A stretch of 64,000 nucleotides of DNA, taken from NCBI GenBank assembly GCA_022844275.1, contig JALHMB010000006.1, positions 124,001-188,000 on the forward strand, given 5' to 3'. Under the pieces are notes generated by a model, which had not been told where the DNA came from, ran no database searches, and worked only from the letters and a program-made list of their open reading frames with translations. Every line of letters starts with the position of its first letter. The first letter of the stretch is position 1. Shown one piece after another: positions 43,051 to 51,737 of this stretch. A program made the translations under genes and the position numbers. Origin of the DNA: Hyphomicrobiaceae bacterium. GTDB lineage: Bacteria; Pseudomonadota; Alphaproteobacteria; Rhizobiales; Hyphomicrobiaceae.

Positions 43051-44214
43051 TCAGGCGTCGGGCCGCTTAAGAATACTGACGGTGCAGGCGATGCCGGAGC
43101 CGCCAAGATTGTGCGTCATGGCAATACCGGCGTCCTTGACCTGATTGGCGTGAATGCCGCGGAGTTGCAGCACTGCCTCGTAGAGCTGCCCGACGCCGGT
43201 CGCGCCGACGGGATGGCCCTTCGCCAGCAAGCCGCCGGACGGATTGATCGGGATGTCGCCGCCGACGCGGGTACGGCCCTCTGCAGCCCACTTCGCGCCC
43301 ATACCGCGCGGAACCAGTCCCAAGTCCTCGCTGTCGATGATCTCGGCCATCGAGAAGCAGTCGTGCAGCTCCACGAGATCGATGTCCTTGGGGCTGAGGC
43401 CTGCCGCCCGGTAGGCGAACTCGGCTGCCTTGACGGTGGCATCGAACGAGACGATGTCGCGGTGGCCGGCGATTCTCGGCGAACCGCGTGTCTGCACACT
43501 CGCCAGAACATCGATCGGTAGATCGGGCGCCCCTTTCGCGCGATCCTTCGCGACGACAACGATCGCGGCGGCGCCATCGCTCACCGGGCAGCAGTCGTAG
43601 AGCTGGATGGGATCGGCGATCGACTGCGACTGACGAATGGTGTCGAAGCTCAGCTCCGCGCCGAGTTGCGCAAGCGGATTCTTGAGGCCGTTCGCCTTGT
43701 TCTTGATGACGACCGACGACACCTCGTCGCGCGTAGTCCCGTACTTCTCAGCGTGAATGCGCCAGGCTAGTCCGAAGAGGCCCGGGAACGTCAGCCCCGA
43801 AGGTCCATCCGACCGGTTGTCCATGGCACAATTGAGAGCCTGCGTGACCTGCCCACCCGAGGCATGCGTCATCTTCTCGACGCCGACGACAAGGGCAGCG
43901 TCGCACTGGCCGGAGCTGACCGCGAGCACTGCATGACGAAAGGCGATGCCACCGGAAGCGCAAGCGCCTTCGACCTTGGTGCATGGGATGTTTTCGAGGC
44001 CGAGCTCGTCGGCAACGATGCCGGCGAGCACCTCCTGCCCGCTGAGCGGCCCGGCGATGAAATTACCGAGGTAGAGCGCCCCGATCTCCTTGCGCGACAC
44101 GCCGGCATTCCTGAGCGCCGCATTGGCGGCCTCGACAGCCAGGCTTTCGAGACCTCTGCCTTCATGCTTGCCGAACAGAGTTGAGCCGATGCCGGTAATC
44201 GCAACGTCACGCAT
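43051..44214 (-). CDS. SCP2-type thiolase
   Basis: The 387-residue protein has the thiolase fold with the nucleophile in GACASGG (C85), the histidine in GHPVGATG (about residue 340) and a second Cys in GSGIACTV (about 378). SCP2-type sequence and the neighbouring DUF35 protein suggest thiolysis or retro-aldol cleavage of a branched-chain or cyclic acyl-CoA. It overlaps the ligase stop by eight bases and so is translationally coupled. Confidence 0.88.
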   Translation of the reverse strand: MRDVAITGIGSTLFGKHEGRGLESLAVEAANAALRNAGVSRKEIGALYLGNFIAGPLSGQEVLAGIVADELGLENIPCTKVEGACASGGIAFRHAVLAVSSGQCDAALVVGVEKMTHASGGQVTQALNCAMDNRSDGPSGLTFPGLFGLAWRIHAEKYGTTRDEVSSVVIKNKANGLKNPLAQLGAELSFDTIRQSQSIADPIQLYDCCPVSDGAAAIVVVAKDRAKGAPDLPIDVLASVQTRGSPRIAGHRDIVSFDATVKAAEFAYRAAGLSPKDIDLVELHDCFSMAEIIDSEDLGLVPRGMGAKWAAEGRTRVGGDIPINPSGGLLAKGHPVGATGVGQLYEAVLQLRGIHANQVKDAGIAMTHNLGGSGIACTVSILKRPDA

Positions 44215-45739
44215 TGCCGCTCTCCTTCAGAAGCTGCCGCAGATCCGTCTTGAGTATCTTGCCGTAGCTGTTCTTCGGCAGGTTATCGACGATATGGTAG
44301 TCGCGCGGCCGCTTGTAGCGCGCGATATTCTCAAGGCAGAGCGCGTCGAGATCCTGCGCGCTGACATCCGCATCCGGGCGTGGCACGACGAACGCGACCA
44401 CTTCCTCGCCCCAATCGGGATGCTCGCGGCCGATGACGGCGCATTCGAGAACCTTCGGGTGCGTAAGCAGAACTTCCTCGATCTCGCGCGGATAGATGTT
44501 GGAGCCGCCCGAGATGATCATGTCCTTCGAGCGGTCCTTGAGCGTGAGGAAGCCTTCCGCGTCGGTAAAGCCCAGGTCCCCCGTCCACAGCCAGCCATCG
44601 CGCAAGGATTTGGCGTTCGCCTCAGGGTTATTCCAATAGCCGCCCATGACGCAGTCCGACCGCGTGATGACCTCGCCTATCTCGCCCGGGGGCAACTCGC
44701 GTCCGGCGTCGTCGACCACCTTCACGTCGACGCCAGTCCGCGCCACGCCGCAGGATGCGAGAATTTCTTCGCGGCGGGGATGGTTCGTCTGTCCGAGCAC
44801 ATGCTTGGCGACGAAGCTGATGGTCATGGGTGACTCGCCCTGACCGTAGATTTGCACGAGCTTCGGCCCGAAGATGTCGAGCGCCTTCTTGAGGTCGCTC
44901 ACGTACATCGGTGCGCCGCCGAAATAGAGCGTCCGAAGCCCCCGCGTATCGGCGGAGCCAGCACGACGGTGATTGATCAGCCGCGACAACATGGTCGGCG
45001 CAGCAAACATCGTGACGCTCTGGTGCTTCGTCAGCACATCAAAGATGCGGTCCGGCTCGAATGATCCAGACAGCACGATGTTGTGCGCGCCCTTGGCGAT
45101 GTGAGGGATGGCATAGAGGCCCGAGGCATGCGAGAGCGGCGCCGCATGAAGCTTGACGTCGCGCTCATCGAGATTGTCGATGTCGGCGTAGTAGCAATGG
45201 GACATGAAGAGGAGATTGCGGAACGAGAGAACCGCGCCTTTTGGCCGGCCGGTTGTCCCGCTGGTGTAGAACAGCCAGGCCTCATCCTCCGGCGCGCTTT
45301 CGACCTCGCCGGCAGCCTCGGATCTGAGCAATGCCGCGTAGTCCTTGCTGCCGATCGGCAGTATTCCCGGCATCCCCGGTGCGAAGATCTCCAGGGCGCC
45401 GAGCCGGTCGGCCACATCAGGTGTGCAGAAGCACGCCTTGCAGCCCGCATTGACGAGGATGAAGGCGATTTCCTTCTCGTGCAGCTTGGCGTTCATCGGC
45501 ACCGCAACAAGACCGGCGCGCCAGATGCCGTAAAGAACCTCGAAGTACTCGCCACAATTCTCCATGGCGATCCCGACCCGGGAGCCGCGCGGTAGCGCAA
45601 GGCGGCCGAGCAGGCCGCCGGCGATGCGGCCGATGTGGTCCTCGAGTTGTCCGTACGTAATTGCACCGCTGTCCGATGTAACAGCAGGGTGGTGAGGCAG
45701 GCGCCGAGCGACGCGGCGCACGGTTTGAGAGAGATTCAC
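44207..45739 (-). CDS. acyl-CoA synthetase (AMP-forming)
   Basis: The 510-residue ANL-superfamily enzyme has the P-loop FYTSGTTGRPKGA (about residues 158-170), the adenylation hinge GDLGFTDAEGF and DRSKDMIISGG, and the catalytic Lys in NSYGKILK near the C-terminus. It activates a carboxylate as acyl-AMP and then acyl-CoA. It begins at GTG 45739 and is the first gene of the long cluster, so it probably activates the compound delivered by the Liv importer. Confidence 0.9.
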   Translation of the reverse strand: MNLSQTVRRVARRLPHHPAVTSDSGAITYGQLEDHIGRIAGGLLGRLALPRGSRVGIAMENCGEYFEVLYGIWRAGLVAVPMNAKLHEKEIAFILVNAGCKACFCTPDVADRLGALEIFAPGMPGILPIGSKDYAALLRSEAAGEVESAPEDEAWLFYTSGTTGRPKGAVLSFRNLLFMSHCYYADIDNLDERDVKLHAAPLSHASGLYAIPHIAKGAHNIVLSGSFEPDRIFDVLTKHQSVTMFAAPTMLSRLINHRRAGSADTRGLRTLYFGGAPMYVSDLKKALDIFGPKLVQIYGQGESPMTISFVAKHVLGQTNHPRREEILASCGVARTGVDVKVVDDAGRELPPGEIGEVITRSDCVMGGYWNNPEANAKSLRDGWLWTGDLGFTDAEGFLTLKDRSKDMIISGGSNIYPREIEEVLLTHPKVLECAVIGREHPDWGEEVVAFVVPRPDADVSAQDLDALCLENIARYKRPRDYHIVDNLPKNSYGKILKTDLRQLLKESGNA

Positions 45740-46097
45740 ATCAACCTCGACACAGTGGTTGCTGGCGACCTTCCCTGACTAGCACGGCGACGTCGCGCAA
45801 TCTGCCATGGAGGCACAAGCGGCGTTCGGAGAACTGGTTTGAAAGTCTTCTCACTCACTTTCGCTCCCAGCTATGCGCCTCTTCTTTTGCGCCTTTCTTT
45901 GTTGTCCGTTCGGGGCCTTTGGCCTTCCGCATTCCAAAAGTGTTGCAGCGCAGCAAGCGCATCGCACACTCGGAACGCAAGAAAGTAGAGGTTGTCCGAA
46001 CCTTTTGCAGTTGTTGTAGATCTCCTGGGCGTGCTCAACTATCCCGCACTTTGTGGGAGTGGCTGTGCAAAAAGCGAGGGGCCGAGCCAAGCCCTTC
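45740..46097. other. intergenic region upstream of the ligase cluster
   Basis: This stretch precedes the minus-strand cluster and should contain its promoter. No convincing gene was found on either strand. The remnant at 46098-46250 follows on the plus strand. Confidence 0.5.
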
Positions 46098-46250
46098 AAT
46101 CGGGACCATCCGTGGTCCCGGATCGCCATCGCGAAGCAGGGGTCGATTTCTGCTGCCGCGCGCGATCTCGGTCGAGCACTCGACGATCAGACGTCACATC
46201 GCCGTGCTCGAGGAACGGATCGGATCCAAGCTCTTTGCTGACCGACGCAA
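46098..46250 (+). pseudogene. LysR-family regulator remnant, frameshifted
   Basis: In one frame (codons in phase with 46053) the helix-turn-helix core AIAKQGSISAAARDLG is readable; the next part STIRRHIAVLEERIGSKLF is readable only in the frame shifted by one base. Together they are the N-terminal HTH of a LysR regulator, broken by a one-base insertion (or two-base deletion) near 46160-46175. The effector-binding domain is missing. Orientation is divergent from the acyl-CoA ligase cluster, where LysR genes usually sit. It lies 160 bases from tRNA-Arg. Confidence 0.65.
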
Positions 46251-46410
46251 ATCTGCGTGGCGCGATCGACGAGAAGATCGTCGCTGTCGATGGCGCCGCC
46301 CAGAGCAAATAAGAATGTAGGATGTGGCGCCCGTTCCTTATTCGCGCGCGGTGGACGCACGACCGTAGTCCTGCCCAGCGTAGATTCCATAAGTAATTGA
46401 AGCCGCTGTA
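46251..46410. other. intergenic region between LysR remnant and tRNA
   Basis: No gene was seen. The region begins with what may be degraded coding sequence from the regulator. Confidence 0.4.
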
Positions 46411-46487
46411 TGGCGATCCCGGCAGGATTCGAACCTGCGACCCCCAGATTAGGAATCTGGTGCTCTATCCGGCTGAGCTACGGGACC
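46411..46487 (-). tRNA. tRNA-Arg (anticodon CCT)
   Basis: The 77-base minus-strand sequence folds as a full cloverleaf. The acceptor stem pairs GGTCCCG with CGGGATC (one G-T pair). The anticodon arm pairs CCAGA with TCTGG around a loop TTCCTAA with CCT in the middle, and the T arm pairs GCAGG with CCTGC around the TTCGAAT loop. The 3' CCA is encoded. CCT reads AGG codons, so the amino acid is arginine. Confidence 0.97.
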
Positions 46488-46551
46488 GGATGCCGGCCCA
46501 GCGGATGGGCGGCCAGCGCGGCGCCACACTTGCGCGTTTCAGCGCGCGAGG

Positions 46552-47403
46552 TCAAGGCGCGGGGCGGCCCTCGGGCAGTGGGCCGCCAGTCCAGTCCTCA
46601 CCGACGGCAACGACAGCCCGGAATGCGTGCCACGTCGCGTGCCCGATCAGTGGGAAGAGCAGCACGAGCCCGACGAAGAGTGTGGCGCAGCCGATGGCCA
46701 TGAAGCCGCCGATTAGACCCGCCCAGAGCAGCATGGGCTTCGGATTTCGGCGAACGGCCGCGAGGCTTGTCGCCGCCGCGGAGATCGCATCAATGCGGTG
46801 GACGAGCAGAAGCGGCACGGCAACCACCGAGACCGCGTAAACCGTGGCAGCGAGAATCCCACCAACCATCGAACCGACAATCAGCAGTCCGAGGCCGGCG
46901 GGCGTGAAGAGCAGGCGCGCGAGGAATTCGGAGGGTGGCGGCAAGCCAGCACCGCCAAGGAACAGCACGAGTAGGATGAAGGCAAGCTCGAGCCAGACGA
47001 GAAAGATGATCATGAGGCCGACACCGAAGAAGCCGAGCTGGCCCTTCGCGCGGAGCCCGGCGTCGATGACGTCCCCAAGCCCGATGGGCTCGCCGGTCTC
47101 GATCCGCCGGCTTGTCTCATAGAGGCCGACTGCCAGCAACGGGCCGACGATCAGGAAGCCGCCGGCAAGGGCCGGTACCAGCGACTGCCAGCGCGCGAGT
47201 GTAAGCCCGAGCCACAAACCGCCGGCCGCAATCGCGAAGAAGGCGCCGTAGACGAGCGAGATATGCGGGACGCGCCACATGTCGTTCCAGCCAGCGGCGA
47301 GCCATGCCCATGGCGCATCGAACGGCACACTTCGGATCGCGAGCCCCGATCGAGAGATCGCGGCGGCTCTGGCAGGTCGCTGCAGCAGTGCATCTTCGCT
47401 CAT
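46552..47403 (-). CDS. DUF2189 family membrane protein
   Basis: The protein of about 283 residues has six or so hydrophobic segments and matches the DUF2189 family in layout, with a C-terminal part rich in small residues. Function is unknown. ATG 47403 has a GGGAGGGAG site 9 bases upstream; an in-frame ATG at 47430 (292 residues) is an alternative with a site too close to it. It is divergent from the half-size ThDP enzyme. Confidence 0.75.
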   Translation of the reverse strand: MSEDALLQRPARAAAISRSGLAIRSVPFDAPWAWLAAGWNDMWRVPHISLVYGAFFAIAAGGLWLGLTLARWQSLVPALAGGFLIVGPLLAVGLYETSRRIETGEPIGLGDVIDAGLRAKGQLGFFGVGLMIIFLVWLELAFILLVLFLGGAGLPPPSEFLARLLFTPAGLGLLIVGSMVGGILAATVYAVSVVAVPLLLVHRIDAISAAATSLAAVRRNPKPMLLWAGLIGGFMAIGCATLFVGLVLLFPLIGHATWHAFRAVVAVGEDWTGGPLPEGRPAP

Positions 47404-47656
47404 CCGAGACAGCTCCCTCCCAATGGACATGGCCTCCCAACGTCTATCCTATGCCCTGGCGACAGCGGCAGCTGCTTGATGAAGATCAATCAGGCCCGTA
47501 CAGACCGCTCCGCATTGAGCCGCGCCACTGCCGCATGGGCTTGTGCGCGGCCGCGGCTTGCCCCCGGCACCCGATCGCGCAATCCTAGGCAACAAAGGTC
47601 ACTTTTGACGTCCACCGGTAACGGCCGGCTATTTCTCCTGGGAGAGCGCCCACCCC

Positions 47657-48232
47657 ATGCCCCTCGACCGCAATCACGCTGTTCCCGCCCTCGTCGGCAA
47701 CCCCTCGGATTTCCTCATGATTGCCGGCCTTGCTGGTACGGCCTACGAACTTGCCGCAATCTCGAACAACGGCGACAATCTGTTCGGCCTTGGCGGCGCG
47801 ATGGGCGCTGCTCTCTCCATGGGGCTCGGCCTCGCGCTGGCCCAGCCCAAGCGGCGCGTGCTCGTCGCGACCGGCGATGGCGAGTTGCTGATGAACGTCG
47901 GCGCGCTCGCCACCATCGGCGTCATGCAGCCCGCAAATCTCTCCATTCTGTGCGTCGACAACGGCCATTACGGCGAAACCGGCTTCCAGAAGAGCCACAC
48001 GAGCCTCGGTGTCGATCTCGAGCGCATGGCGATCGGCGCCGGGATCGGCGCGACCATGACCGTGGAGCGCGAGGATCAGCTCGCGGCCGGCGCGCGGATG
48101 CTACGCGAGAGCAATGGCACGTCCTTCGTGCTGGTGAAGGTCTCGACGGCCGAGCCCCCAAAGGACAAGCTCTCGCTCGACGGCGCGGCCAACCGCGTGC
48201 GCTTCGTGCAAGCCATGCGCGCGGCCGGCTGA
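47657..48232 (+). CDS. half-size ThDP-binding enzyme (PP domain only)
   Basis: The 191-residue protein is the C-terminal (PP) domain of a ThDP enzyme, with GDGELLMN (about residues 72-79) and the conserved Asn in VDNGHYGETG. It resembles the beta subunit of sulfopyruvate or phosphonopyruvate decarboxylase-type enzymes, in which the PYR domain is a separate alpha chain. No PYR half is found within the window, so its partner lies elsewhere or it works differently. It is followed after 73 bases by an aldolase gene. Confidence 0.8.
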   Translation: MPLDRNHAVPALVGNPSDFLMIAGLAGTAYELAAISNNGDNLFGLGGAMGAALSMGLGLALAQPKRRVLVATGDGELLMNVGALATIGVMQPANLSILCVDNGHYGETGFQKSHTSLGVDLERMAIGAGIGATMTVEREDQLAAGARMLRESNGTSFVLVKVSTAEPPKDKLSLDGAANRVRFVQAMRAAG

Positions 48233-48305
48233 GCACCACTGACAAACAAGCCTGCCAAAGAAGAAGAAGACTGGCCAACGCGCCATCCAGGGAGGACTCC
48301 AACAC

Positions 48306-49082
48306 ATGGCACGCAAACCTCTGCGTCAGCGCGCCCTCGCCGGCGAGACTGTGCTAGGCAGCATGATGTTCGAGTTGTACGGTCCGGGCGTTCCGCAGCT
48401 CCTCGTGCATGCCGGCGCCGAATACGTCATCTACGACATGGAGCATACGGGGACGTCGTTCGAGACGATCAAGCAACAGATCGCCTACTGCCGCGGATTG
48501 CCGATCGCGCCCATGGCGCGGGTGCCGCGTGGCGAGTACCATTTCCTCGCCCGTGCACTCGACATCGGCTGCCACGGCGTGATGATTCCGATGGTCGAGA
48601 GCGAGGCGCAGGCGCGCGCCATCGTCGAGGCGACGCATTATCCGCCACGCGGCAGGCGCGGCGCTGCCTTCGGCTTTGCCCACGACGACTACGCCGCTGG
48701 CGATCCCAAAGCGAAGATGAAGACGGCCGATGCGCGTACGCTCGTGATCGCACAGATCGAGACTGAGCGCGGGCTCGATCAGGTGGAAGCCATCGCCGCC
48801 GTAGATGGCATCGACGTGCTCTGGGTCGGGCACTTCGATCTCACCAACTTCCTAGGCATCCCCGGCCAGTTCGACAATCCTACCTACGTGAAGGCCGTCG
48901 AGCGGATCGTCGCCGCGTGGCGCAAGAACAAGAAGGGCCTGGGTTTCCTGGCCGCGAGCCCTGAGTGGGCGCGCCAGTACAAGAAATTCGGCTTCAACAT
49001 GCTGGCTGCCGGCCCCGACCATACGTTGCTCGAAGCAGGCGTACGCGGCATTCTCGCGAGCGTGGAGGACAAGCCGCAATGA
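48306..49082 (+). CDS. HpcH/HpaI family aldolase
   Basis: The 258-residue protein belongs to the 4-hydroxy-2-oxo acid aldolase group (HpaI/GarL/RhmA). It has a TIM barrel with metal-binding Glu in AQIETERGL (about residue 153) and Asp in VGHFDLTNFLG (about 179). These enzymes cleave 4-hydroxy-2-oxo acids, giving pyruvate and an aldehyde or semialdehyde. ATG 48306 follows GGGAGGA. It lies between the ThDP half-enzyme and an MFS transporter on one strand. Confidence 0.88.
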   Translation: MARKPLRQRALAGETVLGSMMFELYGPGVPQLLVHAGAEYVIYDMEHTGTSFETIKQQIAYCRGLPIAPMARVPRGEYHFLARALDIGCHGVMIPMVESEAQARAIVEATHYPPRGRRGAAFGFAHDDYAAGDPKAKMKTADARTLVIAQIETERGLDQVEAIAAVDGIDVLWVGHFDLTNFLGIPGQFDNPTYVKAVERIVAAWRKNKKGLGFLAASPEWARQYKKFGFNMLAAGPDHTLLEAGVRGILASVEDKPQ

Positions 49083-49098
49083 TACTGTTGGCCGCGAC

Positions 49099-50343
49099 GT
49101 GAACGACGGCCCTCCAGATCCCCCGGCAACTGTCCCGCGACAGTACGATACGTTGAAGGCATTCAACGTCGCGCTCATCACACTTGTCGGCTCGTCCACG
49201 CTGGCGCTGTCGCTCGCCGTGCTGGCGCCGATGATGATGGCAACGGCTCAAATGCCACCGGCGGCATTTGGCTGGATCAGCGGCGCGTCAGGCCTCGGCT
49301 CTGTCTGGCTCTACATGGCCAACTCGGCCTTCACGGTGCCGCTTGGACCAGTCAGGGCGCTCATGGTGGCGGCGCTCATCGCAGCGGCCGGCGCCGCGCT
49401 GATCATGTCGGGCTGGTATTCGCTGATGATCGTCGGCGCCATCCTGATCGGCTTTGCCTATGCGACGACCACGCCGGCCGGCAGCCAGATCCTCGCCGAC
49501 AACACGCCGCCCTCGAAGCGCAACCGCATATTCTCGTTGCGGCAGACGGGCGTTCCGCTCGGCGGCGCCATTGCGGGCGTCGCAGGGGCGGCACTCGCGG
49601 AATGGTACGGCTGGCGCAGTGCACTCGCTATCTTCGTTGGCTTCTTGCTGGTTGCCAGCAGCATCCTGTTGATGGCGCCGCGGCACTTCAACGAGAGCCG
49701 CCCACGCACGGATTTCCGCTTCGGACGCCTGTTCGCGCTCTCGAACCTGCGCCAACCCTTCCTGACGCTCGCCGAAATTCCTGGGCTGCGGCTCATCGCG
49801 CTCGCGAGCATCGGCTTTGCGAGCGTGCAAGGCGTGCTCAATGCCTTCTACGTCACCTTCCTCGCCAATGGCCTCGGCTATGATCTCAAGGTTGCAGGGC
49901 TGCTGTTTGCGCTGAACCAGGCGCTGAGCGTCGCGGGGCGCGTGGTCTACGGCTTCATTGCCGATGCGGTCGGCTCGCCGCGACCGATGCTGTGCGTGAT
50001 ATCGATCCTCTCGGCGGCTTCGGCATTGGCGATCGCGTCGATGGGAAGTGATTGGTCACTCGTGGCACTCATGGCGGTTGCGTGTTTCTCCGGCATCTCG
50101 GTCGCGACTTGGAACGGGCTCTTCATGGCCGAAGTCGCGGGACTGGCGCCAGAGCGCGCCAGTGAAGCCAGTGCAGGCTCGACGTTCTTCGTCTTTGCGA
50201 CCTACGTCGTCATCCCGCCGATTGCCGGTCTGGTCATCACGCTGTTCGGATATCGCGCGGCTTTCGTCATGGCCGCCATCTGCGTCACCATCGGTGGCGC
50301 CGTGCTGGCGTACGGGTGGCGCGGGAAGATGCGCGGCGGCTAA
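49099..50343 (+). CDS. MFS transporter
   Basis: The 414-residue protein has about 12 membrane segments and a major facilitator layout with an inter-half loop near residues 190-215. It begins at GTG 49099, 16 bases after the aldolase gene. A metabolite transporter for the hydroxy or oxo acid used by the neighbouring genes is plausible, but the ligand cannot be read. The stop is three bases from that of the convergent DUF1028 gene. Confidence 0.85.
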   Translation: MNDGPPDPPATVPRQYDTLKAFNVALITLVGSSTLALSLAVLAPMMMATAQMPPAAFGWISGASGLGSVWLYMANSAFTVPLGPVRALMVAALIAAAGAALIMSGWYSLMIVGAILIGFAYATTTPAGSQILADNTPPSKRNRIFSLRQTGVPLGGAIAGVAGAALAEWYGWRSALAIFVGFLLVASSILLMAPRHFNESRPRTDFRFGRLFALSNLRQPFLTLAEIPGLRLIALASIGFASVQGVLNAFYVTFLANGLGYDLKVAGLLFALNQALSVAGRVVYGFIADAVGSPRPMLCVISILSAASALAIASMGSDWSLVALMAVACFSGISVATWNGLFMAEVAGLAPERASEASAGSTFFVFATYVVIPPIAGLVITLFGYRAAFVMAAICVTIGGAVLAYGWRGKMRGG

Positions 50344-50346
50344 CCG

Positions 50347-51060
50347 TCAGCGATAGCCCTCGTCGACCGAGCGCTGAATGGCGACCTCGAGAGCCGGGCG
50401 ATCGAGTAGACCCGCAGGATTGTCGCGTGTCGGGCCGAAGCGGCGCGCATGGATGGCGCGCTCGCGCGAGACCAACTCGAGGCGGGCAAGCTCGCTCAGC
50501 GGGTCCGTGTGATCGTCGACGCGAATGTCGACCATGGCGGAGTCCTCGCCGTCATGCACGACAAGCGCTGCCGACTGGCGCCCGCGCTTATCGCCACCCG
50601 CCTCTTCGCCTGCCTGCATGGCGCGGACGAGCCGCTCGGGCAGCGGGAATTCGGAGCCTGCCTCATAGGCATTCGCCGTCGCCTCGATCACCTGCGGACC
50701 AGCGAGCATGTTGCCGGCAACCGAGTGCGTCTCGCGAATGAGATGGCCGCACCAGCCAACGCAAGCCGAACCGGTCGCGGCAGCGAAACGGCCCTCGCGA
50801 TCCATGACGTGTACCTGGCGGTGGTCGCGGCCCTCATCCGCCATCATGAGCATGCGCACCACGTCCTCGGCCGTGCCGCCGGCCGTCAGCAGCGCGAGGC
50901 CCCGCGGACCGAAGAGAGGATTGGTCAATGCCTGCGTGCAAACGGCGCCGATGCCCGTCCTGATGTGCGGCACGCGCGCTCCTACGGCGAAGTTGCACGT
51001 CGCCACCGCAATGCCAATCCGGCCGCTCGCAGCGTCCCGCGCGATGATCGACCAGGTCAT
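50347..51060 (-). CDS. DUF1028 family protein
   Basis: The 237-residue protein matches the DUF1028 family, starting TWSIIARDAASGRIGIAVAT and carrying a small Ntn-hydrolase-like pattern of Ser/Thr-Cys residues (TQALTNPLFG at about residue 42). The true activity is unknown. It is preceded by the GST and lpd genes on the same strand with short spacing (39 bases to the GST), so it may share a transcript with them. Confidence 0.82.
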   Translation of the reverse strand: MTWSIIARDAASGRIGIAVATCNFAVGARVPHIRTGIGAVCTQALTNPLFGPRGLALLTAGGTAEDVVRMLMMADEGRDHRQVHVMDREGRFAAATGSACVGWCGHLIRETHSVAGNMLAGPQVIEATANAYEAGSEFPLPERLVRAMQAGEEAGGDKRGRQSAALVVHDGEDSAMVDIRVDDHTDPLSELARLELVSRERAIHARRFGPTRDNPAGLLDRPALEVAIQRSVDEGYR

Positions 51061-51099
51061 TCATCCTCCGTGTTTGCTATTCACCCCCGAGGTCGCCCC

Positions 51100-51726
51100 T
51101 CAGACCTTCGCATTCACCACTTCCAGCACCTTCGCCACTGCGGGGCGTGTCTTCATGCGAGCGAAATGATCGGCGACCTTCGGAAATCTTTTGATGTCGA
51201 CGCCATCACCCTCGAGCCAGTTCGATATCGTGAAGAGATAGGGGTCGGCGATCGTATAGTGGTCGCCCATGACCCAGGGACCGCGGAACATCCTGCTCTC
51301 GATAACGCCGAAGTAGTCGCCCATGTTCTGCGCGACCTTTGCCGTCATGGACGCGCGCGCCTCGGCGTCGTCGGCCCAGCGCCCGCCGCGCATCCTGTGC
51401 GCGTGGCCAACGTGCACGGTCGAGCAAAGGTAGCTGTTGAAGGCCTGGACTTCGCCGAGGGCAAACGGATCGTCGATCGGTGCCAGCTCCGCCGCGCGAT
51501 GCGTCTGGGCGATATAGGCGAGAATGGCCGGCGTCTCAGTGAGGATACCGCGCTCCGTGACCAGCGTCGGCACGCGACCTTTGGGATTGAGTGCGAGATA
51601 CTCGGGCGACTGCTGCTGGCCGCTGCGAATGTCGACGCGGATAGGCTCGTAGTCGGCTCCGGCTTCTTCGAGCGCGATATGCGACGCGAGCGAGCACGTG
51701 ACCGGCGCGTAGTACAGCTTCATCAT
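51100..51726 (-). CDS. glutathione S-transferase
   Basis: The 208-residue protein has a thioredoxin-like N-terminal domain with a beta-class-like Cys (C11 in PVTCSLASHIALEE) and the cis-Pro region KGRVPTL, followed by an all-helical C-terminal domain with the HYTIADPYLF motif. It conjugates or reduces electrophiles with glutathione. It follows the lpd gene after 11 bases. The start may be 51726 or 51723. Confidence 0.88.
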   Translation of the reverse strand: MMKLYYAPVTCSLASHIALEEAGADYEPIRVDIRSGQQQSPEYLALNPKGRVPTLVTERGILTETPAILAYIAQTHRAAELAPIDDPFALGEVQAFNSYLCSTVHVGHAHRMRGGRWADDAEARASMTAKVAQNMGDYFGVIESRMFRGPWVMGDHYTIADPYLFTISNWLEGDGVDIKRFPKVADHFARMKTRPAVAKVLEVVNAKV

Positions 51727-51737
51727 GTGGCCACTCC

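Noticed and set aside
46101-46128. Possible tRNA-derived att site: a 9-base match to the tRNA-Arg 3' end plus a small hairpin near the LysR remnant
   Set aside because: The match is only nine bases and in opposite orientation to the tRNA; no integrase gene or flanking duplication was seen.
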